From: Candidatus Rifleibacteriota bacterium
GTDB lineage: Bacteria > Muiribacteriota > Ozemobacteria > Ozemobacterales > Ozemobacteraceae
DNA: 64,000 nt
Direction of reading: 5' to 3'
NCBI GenBank assembly: GCA_015233565.1
Contig: JADFXM010000004.1
Coordinates: forward strand, 62,001 to 126,000
Below the pieces are notes generated by a model. It searched no databases, was not told where the DNA came from, and was given only the letters and a program-made list of their open reading frames with translations. Shown in pieces: positions 35,301 to 44,787 of this stretch; the first letter of the stretch is position 1, and each line of letters begins with the position of its first letter. Position numbers and translations under genes: made by a program.

Positions 35301-38300
35301 TTAACTGTTAGCGAAGCAGGAGCAGAGGCACCGGAGTTGGCAAACCCATACAAAACAGATGAAGTATTAGCATCTGAAATACTAAATTGCAAATAGACAG
35401 GGAGAGACCCCACTCCAACCGCATCGACCTGTTGAGAAGAACCAGATGGGCCAAGGCGAAAAGTAGCAGTATTATTTGAGGGTGGAGTATTCCGAACTTG
35501 GATCGTTAAACTGACCTGTGACGATTCAATTTTATCAACCCCAGAAAGCTTGAATTTTGAATAAATAGTTCGTTGAAGAGCTCCCGTCGGGCTGATAGGG
35601 AAAACGTGCGGTGTTTCAAAAGAAGTCCAACTTGCATTTGATGGATCTTCTGAAACAACCATTAACAAATTATCCGTTGGTAAGTGATCTGCCCAAAGGT
35701 CAAGATTAACATAATTGCTATTCAGTGGTTGTGTATCCTTGGTAGAAATTGAAGGAGAAGCCGGGCCGGCAGCGAAAATGGAATCCTGCGCAAAGGTATA
35801 ATCACCTGCTGAATTTTGAAACCGTGCATAAACTGTTCTTGTAGCTGTTTGATCGGGGAATATCCAGGGAGAATCAATCGGGGAAACAGGAGTTAATCCG
35901 GAAAAATTGCCATCACTAGATAGCCACATGAGCGATTGTCCGGGAGCGGTAACATTTATTGTTACATTTTTGCTGTAAGTAATTTGGTCGTCATGGTTTA
36001 TTTTAATTAAAGGAGGAGGGTTAGTGACTTCGATAGTAGAAATCTGATAAGGAGTGGTGTTTCCAAGTGCATCTGAAAATTTATACCAAAGGTTGTACAC
36101 TCCGGCTTGTTTGTTAAAGTTCATGGCTATAGGTGAAACCGGCACGCCTAAAATTGTAAGTGCAGCAGCATCAGGAGCCGGATCTCCTGAATTGGCAATT
36201 TTATATGAAACAGATGCGGTACTGCTGTCGCTGATTCCGAAGTGCAGGTAAACAGGCAAAGAAGCCACTCCAATTGAAGTAATTTCCGGTAAAGAAATGG
36301 AAGGTCCGGTTCTAAATAGAGCGGTATTACTAGCCGGAGCGGAATTCCTCACTTGAATGGCCAAATTGGCCGGAAGTGATTCAACTCCATCAGGTCCCGT
36401 GGTTTTGAACTTTGCATAAACTGTTCTCTGAAGTGGTCCAGTTGGATTGATAGGAAAAACATAAGGAGTCTGAAAAAGAATCCATCCGGTAGTGGCAAGC
36501 ATTGCCGATGAATTTTCTGAAATTATCATGTCAGAAGCACCATCTGCTTTTAGATCAAGATTAACGTAATTACTATTCAACGGTAATGAGTCCCGGCTTG
36601 AAATTGAAGGAGATGCAGGACCGGCGGCGAAGATGGAATCCTGCGCAAAGCTAAAATCTCCATTCGAATTTTGAAATCGTGCAAAAACAGTTCGAGTAGC
36701 CGTCTGAGGCGACAGAAAGGAATAAGAAGTTGTTGCAGGCGCCCTATCAGAAGCATCCGCAAAGGCACCGTTTTCGGACAATCGCATCAGTGATTGGCCC
36801 GGAGCGTTGACACCTATAACAACTTTCCTGCTGGTCGTGATTACATCGTCATTATTAATTTTAATTACTGGTACTGGAGTGGTTATTTCAATCGTAGCGA
36901 TTTGAAATGTTGTCCAGTTGCCCATGGCATCTGAAAATTTATACCAAAGGTTGTAAACCCCACTTTTGTTGCTAAATGGGTTGTCATAGCGCAACTGAAT
37001 TGGCGAAACCGGAGCAGCCAAAACTGTGAGAGTATTTGAAGCGGGAGGAGGGTCTCCGGAGTTAGTAAACTTATATGCAACTGATGCGGTGCTTGCATCA
37101 TTGATATCGAAATGCAGATAAATTGGAAATGAAGCAGCGCTAAGAGTGTTTATTCCCGGTAAATTACTGGAAAGTCCAAAACGAAAGGTCGCAGTATTAC
37201 TTGCCGGAGCAGTGTTTCTAACTTGAATGGCCAAATTAGCCGGAAGCGACTCAATTCCATCTGATCCAGTGTTTTTAAATTTTGCGTAAATTGTTCTTTG
37301 AAGAACTCCTGTTTGCTTTATTGGAAAAACATAAGCTGTCTGGTAAGGTATCCAACCGGTACTAGTTGTCATTGCCAAAGGATCTTCTGAAATGATCATA
37401 TCTGAAGCGCCATCGGCTTTAATGTCAAGATTAATGTAATTGCTATTCAATGGGAGCGAATCCCGAGTGGAAATCGAAGGAGAAGCAGGACCAGCGGCAT
37501 AAATCGAACTCTGAGCAAACGCAAAGTCACCCGTAGTGTTTTGAAAACGGGCAAAAACGGTTCGGGTAGCTGTCTGAGCTGGGAGCACCCATGGAGCATC
37601 AGTGGGAGCCCTGGAAGTAACACCCGTGAAAACGCCATCATTCGCTAACCACATCAACGATTGTCCTGAAGCGATGACATTTATCGTGACATTTGATCTG
37701 TAGGTAACCGGGTCACCGTTGTTTATTTTTATAGTCGGGGATAAGTTACTAATCGAAATAGGAAATGATGCTGTAAACTCAACAAAAACCGGTGTGCATT
37801 CAGCAAGTCCGGGATTTCGAAATTTTGCCCAAATCCTGTGTTTTCCTGAAAAAGCATTGATTTTATAAATTTTGGTGGTACTATATGTCTCAAACAGTTT
37901 CTCGTTATCAAGGTCATTCAAGTTCTCGGAAACAAGCATTTCGCTTGCATTTATTGCAAACGTATTCAAATTAACAACTGGAGACGCGACTGGCTCGCTA
38001 TCAATCAATGAAATGGAGGCACTTGACGGCCCGATAAGAGTAATTGAGCTGGAAGCAAAAAGAAAAAATCCATTGGAATATTCAAATCGCACGAACACAT
38101 TTTGCAAACCTGCAGTTTTTGACAAATTCCAGCTGATGGAAGCAGCAAAGGGTGAATCAGACGCGTTTTGAAAGGTTTGATCCTGGGAAATTCGTATTTT
38201 TTGTGCATCGGTTGCAATAAATTGCAAATTTACCTTCAATCTGTCTGTCGTTGGATCTCCACCATTAATAAATACCAGCGGAGTATCAGAAGCAGGAGTA

Positions 38301-40105
38301 CTCACATAAATACTCCTGTTAAGAATGTCACTTGAGTTTGAGGCGGAATCAAAAAACTGTACATAAACTGTTTGGGTTCCATAGCCTCCAAGAGACCAAT
38401 CTTTCTGTGAAGCAAATGGCTCTAGCTTCGCTCCTTGAAAGCTTGAAGAGTTGGCAACAATCATATTGTTGGCGCCACTTGCAATCAAAGCCAAACTCAC
38501 ATTCAAAGAACCAGTTTGTTTAGCGCCCCCATTAATTGTAAAACTGGCATTCTGAGGAGGAATCGTGTCAACCTGTATTGAAGCTGAAATAGGGCCAAAG
38601 GTATTCCCAAAACGATCAAGAAAAATAGCGTAAACGGTTTTTACACCATCATCCAGGTTATCGTGCCATTGCAAATCCCAGCTCCGGGAGGCAGTATAGT
38701 TAAGCCATGAAAGGCCTGCTGCAAAACTGGAAATTTCATTTTGAATTTGCATCTGGGTAGGCGGTTTTGCAGATGAAAAGCTAAGACTTACCTTGGGATT
38801 ATTGGTGATTTTGGCTCCCTGATTTATTTGCAGAGTGACGGAGGTTCCACCAGTGTCCAGGTCAATTTTGGCCGAATAAGTATCGTTTGAATCTGCACCA
38901 CCGCCCTTGAACTGTACGTAGATGGCCTTTGTTCCATCGCCACCTGTAAACTGCCATTTCCGCGTATCCGAATAAAATTCCCAAAATGAATTCGCAAAAG
39001 TGGAATTCTCGGAAATTCGCATTTGCTGAGCACCAGGGAAAAAAAGCGACAAAGTTACCGAAGTTTTATTAGTCGCAGCTGCTCCATTTTCTATCCAAAC
39101 TCCAATATAACCGGTTTTTCCACCGGAATATAAAATGGAATCGTTCAAGACAGGAGAAAGGTTTCCCTGAGAGTCTCTGAACTGCGCATAAAGCCGCCGG
39201 GTTCCAATTTCGGGGGAAAGAGTAACTTGTTTTGAGCTGGAATACGCTTCCCAGGATGCATCTGAAAGGTCTTCGGTCTGACCGATTCGCATCTCAGTAG
39301 CATTGTCAGCTGGCAAAGAAAGAGTCACTACGCTACTCTTTGTCTCAATATCACCCTGATTTATTGAGAACCCCAAATTTGTTGGACCGATGGCGGATGC
39401 GGTGATAAAACTTCCACCGGAAAACGTATATTCCTGTTTGTCATCTGATCTAAGTATAATTTTAAGCAAATATCGGGTGGAGGGAAGCAAATTAGAAAAA
39501 CTATAAACATGCTCTTTTAATTGGCCATTGGAAACAAGCTTTATTGTCGAGGTCGCGCCAGAAGCTTGAGCTTGTACTTCTGAATTGCAGAACTGATTCG
39601 AAAGGAAATAGACTTTCGCACTTGAGCTTGAAATTGCCGAAATATTCAAGGAACTGATTGATAAAATGGAAACGAGAGGAAAATCGGATTCACTACCTGC
39701 ATTAACAGGCACTGTAGAAGCAAATTTTGTTTCACTTTCGCCATCTGTGGCGAAAAGATCATAAACACCTTGCTGCAGGTCAGAAAAAACAAAATTTCCC
39801 TTCGAATCAGTGGTGACGGTACTAACGACATTTCCCTGGGAATTTTTTGCCTCAACGGGAATTCCGCCGTATAAACCTCTGTCGGAAAAATATACACGAC
39901 CTTTTACCAGGCCATTTCCTGATGTACTTACTCCCGTTACTTCGTTTCCACCGCCTCCGCCCCCCAATCCAAGGCAACCTATTAATATAGCAAGAGAGCA
40001 AAGCATTATTAGAAATGAAATACTTTGCTTCAGTTCAACTTTTTTAAGAGGTTCTTGCAAAATTAGCAAACTCTTTGAGAAAAATTTTGCGATAGGCATT
40101 AACAA
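32357..40105 (-). CDS. Giant multi-domain surface lipoprotein
   Basis: 2582 residues. An unusually long basic N-terminus precedes a hydrophobic segment and lipobox LIGC (Cys44), then a Gly-run. A carboxypeptidase-regulatory-like beta domain (about 65-125, GKFVFSDLQQGVYDLFATD-like) and Fn3/Ig-like domains lead to three tandem copies of an about 290-residue module (DNA about 35160-37740; each has QTATRTVFARFQN, AAGPASPSIS, LPLNSNY, GVYNLWYKFSDA). Several Big/Ig-like domains follow. The last 430 residues are a beta-propeller with Asp-box motifs (SADGGATF, TTDDGSNW, SPDAGKTW). It is most likely an outer-membrane-anchored adhesin or polymer-binding protein. The downstream neighbours on this strand are unrelated. 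Confidence 0.85.
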   Translation of the reverse strand: MLMPIAKFFSKSLLILQEPLKKVELKQSISFLIMLCSLAILIGCLGLGGGGGGNEVTGVSTSGNGLVKGRVYFSDRGLYGGIPVEAKNSQGNVVSTVTTDSKGNFVFSDLQQGVYDLFATDGESETKFASTVPVNAGSESDFPLVSILSISSLNISAISSSSAKVYFLSNQFCNSEVQAQASGATSTIKLVSNGQLKEHVYSFSNLLPSTRYLLKIILRSDDKQEYTFSGGSFITASAIGPTNLGFSINQGDIETKSSVVTLSLPADNATEMRIGQTEDLSDASWEAYSSSKQVTLSPEIGTRRLYAQFRDSQGNLSPVLNDSILYSGGKTGYIGVWIENGAAATNKTSVTLSLFFPGAQQMRISENSTFANSFWEFYSDTRKWQFTGGDGTKAIYVQFKGGGADSNDTYSAKIDLDTGGTSVTLQINQGAKITNNPKVSLSFSSAKPPTQMQIQNEISSFAAGLSWLNYTASRSWDLQWHDNLDDGVKTVYAIFLDRFGNTFGPISASIQVDTIPPQNASFTINGGAKQTGSLNVSLALIASGANNMIVANSSSFQGAKLEPFASQKDWSLGGYGTQTVYVQFFDSASNSSDILNRSIYVSTPASDTPLVFINGGDPTTDRLKVNLQFIATDAQKIRISQDQTFQNASDSPFAASISWNLSKTAGLQNVFVRFEYSNGFFLFASSSITLIGPSSASISLIDSEPVASPVVNLNTFAINASEMLVSENLNDLDNEKLFETYSTTKIYKINAFSGKHRIWAKFRNPGLAECTPVFVEFTASFPISISNLSPTIKINNGDPVTYRSNVTINVIASGQSLMWLANDGVFTGVTSRAPTDAPWVLPAQTATRTVFARFQNTTGDFAFAQSSIYAAGPASPSISTRDSLPLNSNYINLDIKADGASDMIISEDPLAMTTSTGWIPYQTAYVFPIKQTGVLQRTIYAKFKNTGSDGIESLPANLAIQVRNTAPASNTATFRFGLSSNLPGINTLSAASFPIYLHFDINDASTASVAYKFTNSGDPPPASNTLTVLAAPVSPIQLRYDNPFSNKSGVYNLWYKFSDAMGNWTTFQIATIEITTPVPVIKINNDDVITTSRKVVIGVNAPGQSLMRLSENGAFADASDRAPATTSYSFLSPQTATRTVFARFQNSNGDFSFAQDSIFAAGPASPSISSRDSLPLNSNYVNLDLKADGASDMIISENSSAMLATTGWILFQTPYVFPINPTGPLQRTVYAKFKTTGPDGVESLPANLAIQVRNSAPASNTALFRTGPSISLPEITSIGVASLPVYLHFGISDSSTASVSYKIANSGDPAPDAAALTILGVPVSPIAMNFNKQAGVYNLWYKFSDALGNTTPYQISTIEVTNPPPLIKINHDDQITYSKNVTINVTAPGQSLMWLSSDGNFSGLTPVSPIDSPWIFPDQTATRTVYARFQNSAGDYTFAQDSIFAAGPASPSISTKDTQPLNSNYVNLDLWADHLPTDNLLMVVSEDPSNASWTSFETPHVFPISPTGALQRTIYSKFKLSGVDKIESSQVSLTIQVRNTPPSNNTATFRLGPSGSSQQVDAVGVGSLPVYLQFSISDANTSSVLYGFANSGASAPASLTVKTVPVPPLPLYYDTTFNNRSGVYNLWYKFSDAVGNITPFQISTIEIQGPSLNISPGDMALRATDSPQQFTANLKNISGTVVWTLSPDNGLNGNINPKSGLVTTYTPPPANLISNSLVTITAKVQDSVPLVSNSVVITLVPEVNIQLSESSFTLSENISKTIIATFSNSISLPGGGTVRLNPASPNGGTVSISSAVTSTPVTSQIATITYTAPATIPNPNPVSLIVTSNNDPTKSASAAITITAGAWLNVNPSSVELKLKSGKKDIIAQTSETNATMTWYSNSVFFDSAKTQQATTTLPTGSPPVHKITVYAPNDYPVSAPGTWNVLASFTPLSPPAPDVVQTIPVTLDAPVSVAISPLTNEIWIGTSSSLVFSATVTNASTSQVNWEFKNSATSTWTSAGGGTAWGDGALTNAGVYTPPATYPNSDPLKNLINIRAVSLEDLISNSVATVTLLPPLQIKIFEGYSNSGRLATEATATLEVGSNQFFAEVDNLQSGQNQTVSWFVEDIAGGNTTYGTVDSTGKYTSPDLRVKDYVNLKAVSNQFPGIYQTCKIYLIDFWTPRSNNLLTNTNATFSIYCSLIDQTTASTAPKLLFCGTNGNGIWDASVLYDNASKTVNWDNVLWNGTTLSTQGIGEGGNFVINKLAISLQHPQRLVAATSDGLYASADGGATFGQLAIPDTIRKGVTYFGPFTRVFSGVAIDPVDDHYLYAAGKNQGVIRYKWSDVLATYSYDGTLLDDQTGFNEIFYDPAQTWYDVADNATLTYQIPREDSAYASGSIQVNCMAIDSQNPEVLYIGVSNYLVSLNPNTYWDGYIKFNSARKSEYVKNSLTVFCIGSPPPSVTNPKTFGGFFRAESPYIARNLGGLVLSFAVDPNTPSTLWAGKNDGIFRTTDDGSNWISMANYTNVRDVLIDPINTINTYIGTEAGLYRSPDAGKTWKQIKTGLEGHSTINSLSLSPGGWGFRRIFSGTTAGIYMGVTTLDF
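35160..37740 (-). repeat. Three tandem ~0.86-kb coding repeats in the giant lipoprotein
   Basis: Copies run roughly 37740-36870, 36870-36010 and 36010-35160. Each starts with IKIN-x-DD/GDP and ends with a GVYNLWYKFSDA-x-GN-x-TPFQI-like strand. Units differ at many positions but keep length and order, which indicates duplication of a whole multi-domain block. Confidence 0.75.
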
Positions 40106-40327
40106 TCAGCTTTCAACGAATACTGTGTAATACCGTTTCCATAAAATAAAGTCGCAATCTTTGGCGTGAATTACAACCCTAAGAACCTAATCCGCCCAAC
40201 GTTTTTCCTTAGCGATGCAGACTACCGTCAAACGTCAGGGCTTTAGAATATTTGAGGTCTATTCAACAGTTCTGGAGTCGCCATTTCGCAAGTAGTTTTC
40301 AACAGATTTCGCTTAGTTTCGCTATTC

Positions 40328-41863
40328 TCAGTATCCCTTGGCTTCTCCGGAACTGATTCCTTTAATAATTCCAACTGATGCACTGGCACCAACTCTTGTA
40401 GCGCCGGCAGCCACCATTTGCTCAAATATCTGAAGGTCTTTAATTCCGCCGCTGGCTTTTACCCCCATGGAATTTCCAACAACCTGACGCATTAAAGCTA
40501 CATCTTCAGCGGTAGCGCCACCACTACTAAAACCGGTTGAGGTCTTTACAAAGTCTGCTCCAGCCTGTTTGGCAAGTTCACAGGCTTTAATCTTTTCTTC
40601 ACGGTTGAGAAGCGCAGTCTCAAGGATTACTTTCACCAGTCGCCCGTTCGCGGCTTCAACAACTCTGGCAATGTCGTTTTTCACAAGCTCATAATCCTTG
40701 GCTTTGAGGGCTCCGATATTGATGACCATATCAATTTCGTTAGCTCCATTGGCAATACTATCACGAGTTTCAGAAACTTTGGTGAATGTGGAAGTGGCTC
40801 CCAAAGGAAAACCAACTACGGTACAAACTTTCACAGGGCTTGATTGCAAAAGTTTCGAAGCGAGTGGAACATTCGCCGGATTAACACAAACAGAAGCAAA
40901 TTTAAATTCCCTGGCTTCCTCGCACAGTTTTGTAATTTCCGTGGGAGTAGCATTTGCCTTTAATAAAGTGTGATCAATTAATCTCGCAAGGTCTTCGGGC
41001 GGATGCGCGGCCTCGCTGCCTTTTTCAATTCGCGCAGCTCCAGCTTTGACAATTTTTCTGACATTGGCGGAACAATTGCTGGAACAACTTCCGTAAGGAC
41101 GAGTACAACTTTCGCCAAGACAAGCACCTTGTTGGGAAGGTTCTGATGACCCACTCTGATGTGATAATGACGATTTGACAAGCGACTCAGTTTGAGAATT
41201 TGATTTCAAAGCTTTCTCTGAGGAAGTTGGCCCACAAGTTTTGCAGGAATCAGAACCTGTGCAGCTTGAACATTTGTGTTCAGGCTTGATTCCAAGCGGA
41301 CCTCTAGTGAAAGAAATTCCAAAGCTTTCGAGTTCTCTTCGGTAGGAATCAATTTTCTTTGCAATCGGGTTTGGGAAATACCTCGAAGGTTCAATCACAG
41401 TCTCATCTGAAACAATGATCGGAATTCCCTCGCAAATTGCAATTGAAATAATCTGAGTATCGTATGAATCGGCTATCAGATTTACCGCTTTTGCCAAAGA
41501 GCTCAGGGAAAAAGATGGGATCAAAAGTTCTTTTACATCGGATAATGATTCATGTGCATGGTGGGTTGCGGAGGAGAAAATTTCAAAACCACAACCAGGC
41601 GTTGGAATCAAAGCTGGAAAATTTTTCATCAAATATTCACAAATAAGCAATTTTCCATTTTTTGGCACAAAAACGCCTATTTGCTGCAAAACCTGTCGAA
41701 CAACCTTAAAATTACTTGTAAGCAAAACTGCAGTGCGATCGCCTTTTGGACGACCAGGATTTGATTCTAACGGAGGAGGAGAATAAACGCTTCCTCGATT
41801 TCCAGCATCGGATTTAATTTTCAACATAACTTCACGAGCGATTTTTTCAACTAATTCGTCCAT
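40328..41863 (-). CDS. deoC: BMC-associated deoxyribose-phosphate aldolase fusion
   Basis: 511 residues in four parts. Residues 1-18 ([18 protein letters not shown]) form an amphipathic helix like BMC encapsulation peptides. Residues about 42-185 are a Rossmann-like alpha/beta domain I cannot name with certainty (flavoprotein-like). A linker (about 195-270) has eight Cys (198, 201, 207, 210, 248, 253, 260, 264). Residues about 287-508 are DeoC, class I aldolase, with Asp378 ([10 protein letters not shown]), Schiff-base Lys440 (DFVKTSTGF) and Lys469 (GVKASGG). DeoC cleaves deoxyribose-5-phosphate to glyceraldehyde-3-phosphate and acetaldehyde, a volatile aldehyde worth containing. Two pentameric shell genes lie directly upstream. 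Ordinary DeoC has about 220-260 residues. Confidence 0.85.
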   Translation of the reverse strand: MDELVEKIAREVMLKIKSDAGNRGSVYSPPPLESNPGRPKGDRTAVLLTSNFKVVRQVLQQIGVFVPKNGKLLICEYLMKNFPALIPTPGCGFEIFSSATHHAHESLSDVKELLIPSFSLSSLAKAVNLIADSYDTQIISIAICEGIPIIVSDETVIEPSRYFPNPIAKKIDSYRRELESFGISFTRGPLGIKPEHKCSSCTGSDSCKTCGPTSSEKALKSNSQTESLVKSSLSHQSGSSEPSQQGACLGESCTRPYGSCSSNCSANVRKIVKAGAARIEKGSEAAHPPEDLARLIDHTLLKANATPTEITKLCEEAREFKFASVCVNPANVPLASKLLQSSPVKVCTVVGFPLGATSTFTKVSETRDSIANGANEIDMVINIGALKAKDYELVKNDIARVVEAANGRLVKVILETALLNREEKIKACELAKQAGADFVKTSTGFSSGGATAEDVALMRQVVGNSMGVKASGGIKDLQIFEQMVAAGATRVGASASVGIIKGISSGEAKGY

Positions 41864-41911
41864 TATCCTTCTCCTGATTTTTTTTCAACACTGCGAAACT
41901 ATTTTGCCCTG

Positions 41912-42214
41912 TCAATTTTTCGGGTATTTCATAAAAACATTTTTGCCCTCAACGTGTATTTCATCAATAACACCAACGACTGCAGCATCAGCTGGAGCTT
42001 CTTTGTTTTCAAGCATTTGCTGAACAGAGCTTCCTTCCTTCATAATAAGGATGATTTCTCCGAGATCCACACCAATGAAATCTATGCAGAGAACCTCGCT
42101 TCCTTTGGGCTCCAGATTAATTCCAAGGGGTTGAACAAGCAATAAGGGACGGTTTTCAAAAGCTTTGTTTTTTACGGTGGAAACAACTTTTCGTATTACT
42201 TTTCCTATGTTCAC
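41912..42214 (-). CDS. BMC vertex (pentamer) protein, EutN/CcmL family
   Basis: 100 residues beginning MNIGKVIRKVVSTVKNKAFE, with GEIILIMKEGSS and VVGVIDEIHV; these are the usual EutN/CcmL elements. Pentamers of this family cap the vertices of microcompartment shells. The GTG start overlaps the stop of the preceding EutN gene by 4 nt and GGGGGA lies just upstream. The DeoC fusion gene follows after about 50 bp. No hexameric shell protein is encoded in the window, so the shell facets must come from elsewhere. Confidence 0.9.
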   Translation of the reverse strand: MNIGKVIRKVVSTVKNKAFENRPLLLVQPLGINLEPKGSEVLCIDFIGVDLGEIILIMKEGSSVQQMLENKEAPADAAVVGVIDEIHVEGKNVFMKYPKN

Positions 42215-42480
42215 TTTTCCCCCTGAATTAAATCAATTATTCCTAAGATTGATGCATCTGAAGGGGGCCTTTGTTTAACGAAAGGTAATGCAGCCTCACC
42301 GCCCCCGCAAAGGAAGACTGTCTCACCTGCTCCGGCGCCAATAGAATCGCAGGCTATAAAAGGCTTACCTTTAGGTTTGCCATCAGCATCAACTGCTGTA
42401 ACAATCAGAAGTTTTAATCCTTGCATTTGAGCGTCCTTCTGTGAACAAACCACGCTTCCCATAACCTTGCCTAAGTACAT
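42211..42480 (-). CDS. BMC vertex (pentamer) protein, EutN/CcmL family, second copy
   Basis: 89 residues from the ATG at 42480, chosen because GAGGGAAAG is directly upstream and MYLGKVMGSVVCSQKDAQM is the standard family N-terminus; a longer frame to 42543 adds 21 unrelated residues. AGAGETVFLCGGGEAA and ILGIIDLIQGE match the family. Two divergent pentamer paralogues in tandem are common in BMC loci. It is the first gene of the BMC unit. Confidence 0.9.
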   Translation of the reverse strand: MYLGKVMGSVVCSQKDAQMQGLKLLIVTAVDADGKPKGKPFIACDSIGAGAGETVFLCGGGEAALPFVKQRPPSDASILGIIDLIQGEK

Positions 42481-43327
42481 CTTTCCCTCGCCATTATTAT
42501 TTCCACACCTATGAAATCTAACAAAAACAATTGGACGATGCAAGGAAAAAGTATTCGAAAGTCTAAGCCCTTAAATTTCACAATCTCGGAATTCCTTATG
42601 TCATAAGCTAAATTTCTCGTGATAATTGGCATCAAAATCGGTTTTGTCAGGATTGCAAAGTTTTAAGTTAGATTTGGTCTTGAAATCCGCTAATAAAAAA
42701 AATGAACTGCAAAATCCATCAACAAGGAACTCAAATTCTCTGATGAAAAAAAAGTTGTATCAGCTAAATCTTCAAAGGAAGGAAGTCTGAAGCTGTATGA
42801 AGCTCCCCAAATTAACTAGATGAATTCTTTTGCCGATATTTAGACAAAGTGCTTTTCTTTTGGAATTCAATCCAATGAGCTTTATTTCATCAAAAAATGA
42901 TGAATAAAACGCAACAGATAATTAACTCGAATAAAGGAGTACTAAACCTTAAAAGTCTCGTCGTAGATTTTCACTGTAGAAATTGAACCGCTAGCTTTTG
43001 AATTTTATATAAGACTCAGTTTTTGAAATCGATGTGCCTTGTTTCCATGAACGATAGATTTTTTGGGAAAGAATTTTGAGCAAAGAATTTAGCGAAGACA
43101 AGGTTTTATTTTTGGAAAAAAGTAAATGCATCTTCTTGATTAGTGATTTTTTTCCACTTCAACTGATTTGTGCGGAAAAAGTGTGCGGATTCTGGCACGA
43201 ATTTCACCTTTAGGATTATAAGGAGGACGGGAAACACTTGCTGTTAAATAATAAAAAATGTGGTATAAATTGTGCTATTAAATTATTTGAATCAAATAAA
43301 TTTTGCAAAAAAGGAAGGGGGTAAGAG
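42481..43327. other. Long intergenic stretch without a visible gene
   Basis: About 850 bp of AT-rich sequence between the divergent BMC unit and pilC. I find no frame with both a start signal and protein-like composition. It must carry promoters for both sides; a weak TTGCAT-17-TAGATT on the minus strand upstream of the BMC genes and an AT-rich TATAAA near 43264 before pilC are possible. Confidence 0.35.
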
Positions 43328-44536
43328 ATGGCCACTTTTACATATAAAGCTCGAAACTGGGACGGCAAAATTGTTTCTGCCGAGATGGACGCAGAAAGCA
43401 AGGAAGTTTGCATAGCAAAACTCCGGGAAAAGGGGTATTTCGTTACCAATATTGCTGAGAAAAAAGGTGGCGGAATGGGGGGATTTAACCTCTTTGAGAG
43501 AGGAGTCAGCTCCCAGGAAGTGTGTATCTTTGCCCGCCAGTTTGCTACTATGATAGGTTCTGGAGTGCCGCTTGTCAGATGTCTGACAATTTTGCAGCAA
43601 CAGTCCGAGAATCCAACTTTCCGAAAAATTATTACTCAAATTCGGTCAGACGTAGAAGGAGGAGCGACTTTTTCAAAATCGCTTGAAAAGCATCCAAAAG
43701 TATTTTCAGATTTGTTTTGCAGCCTTGTTAAAGCTGGCGAGGTTGGCGGTATTCTTGACCAAATTCTTAACAGATTAGCCGATTATCTTGAAAGCTCAGA
43801 AAACCTCCGTTCAAAAGTTAAAGGAGCTTTAACATACCCGGTTGTAGTTTTCTCAATTGCATTCCTGGTTGTTGTAGCTTTGATTATGTTCGTTTTGCCC
43901 CAATTCAAAGAAATCTTCATGGGAATGAAAGTCGATTTGCCTCTTCCCACACAATTGCTTCTTGCTCTTTCCGATTTTATGCAGAGTTGGTGGTTTGTTA
44001 TCATACCAATCATGATGGGAATTCCATTCCTAATCATTAACTTTTTCAAAACCAAGGCTGGATCAAGAATTTTTGACACAAACATTCTTAGAATGCCCGC
44101 CATCGGAATGATGATGAGGAAGGTTGCTGTCGCAAAATTCACTCGAACACTGGGAACTCTTATTGCATCTGGTGTTCCAATTCTGCAAGCACTTGAAGTT
44201 ACTGCTCAGACAGCTGGAAATGTTGTCATTGCCGAAGCCGTTGATAAAACTCGCGTCTCCATTCGTGAAGGCGAATCAATTGCAGAGCCTTTGAAAAATT
44301 CCAACGTGTTCCCCCCCATGGTAGTTCAAATGATCGCAGTTGGTGAGGAAACCGGCGAACTTGATAAAATGTTATCTAAAATCGCGGATTTCTATGACAC
44401 AGAGGTTGATAACGCTGTTAAAGGGTTAACCTCAGTCATTGAACCTATCGTCATCGTGTTTATGGGTGTGGTCATCGGCGGAATCGTTCTGGCAGTTTTC
44501 ATGCCCATGCTTAAACTGGTTCAAAGCTCCGAATAA
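43328..44536 (+). CDS. pilC: Type IV pilus / type II secretion inner-membrane platform protein PilC
   Basis: 402 residues, the normal family length. N-terminal MATFTYKARNWDGKIVSAEM is typical of PilC/GspF; two T2SSF domains (about 65-190 and 270-395) each end in a hydrophobic helix, including GSGVPLVRCLTILQQQSENP and ASGVPILQALEVTAQTAGN. It anchors the assembly ATPase PilB and moves pilins into the fibre. AGGGGG precedes the ATG. It is monocistronic here, with a strong terminator at 44588-44616, and separated from pilB at 22046. Confidence 0.93.
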   Translation: MATFTYKARNWDGKIVSAEMDAESKEVCIAKLREKGYFVTNIAEKKGGGMGGFNLFERGVSSQEVCIFARQFATMIGSGVPLVRCLTILQQQSENPTFRKIITQIRSDVEGGATFSKSLEKHPKVFSDLFCSLVKAGEVGGILDQILNRLADYLESSENLRSKVKGALTYPVVVFSIAFLVVVALIMFVLPQFKEIFMGMKVDLPLPTQLLLALSDFMQSWWFVIIPIMMGIPFLIINFFKTKAGSRIFDTNILRMPAIGMMMRKVAVAKFTRTLGTLIASGVPILQALEVTAQTAGNVVIAEAVDKTRVSIREGESIAEPLKNSNVFPPMVVQMIAVGEETGELDKMLSKIADFYDTEVDNAVKGLTSVIEPIVIVFMGVVIGGIVLAVFMPMLKLVQSSE

Positions 44537-44587
44537 AATTCATTCTTCTTCCCGCTTGGAATTCAATATTCCTGAAGGGAAAAAAAT

Positions 44588-44616
44588 GGGCGACTCAAAT
44601 GTCGCCCTTTTTTTTT
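44588..44616 (+). terminator. Rho-independent terminator of pilC
   Basis: GGGCGAC (44588-44594) and GTCGCCC (44601-44607) form a perfect stem around TCAAAT, followed by nine T. Confidence 0.92.
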
Positions 44617-44787
44617 AAGAGAGGTCTTAACTCTATCAGCGAAAAAGAGTAAAAATACTTGACTTATAAACCTGCATCAACACAAGTGCAGAAAATTTGG
44701 AAAAAATAATTTTTCGCGAATTTTTTATTGAATGGTATGGTAAATTGCCAATGTCAATATGAATTTACTCTTTGTTGCTGGCCTCTT

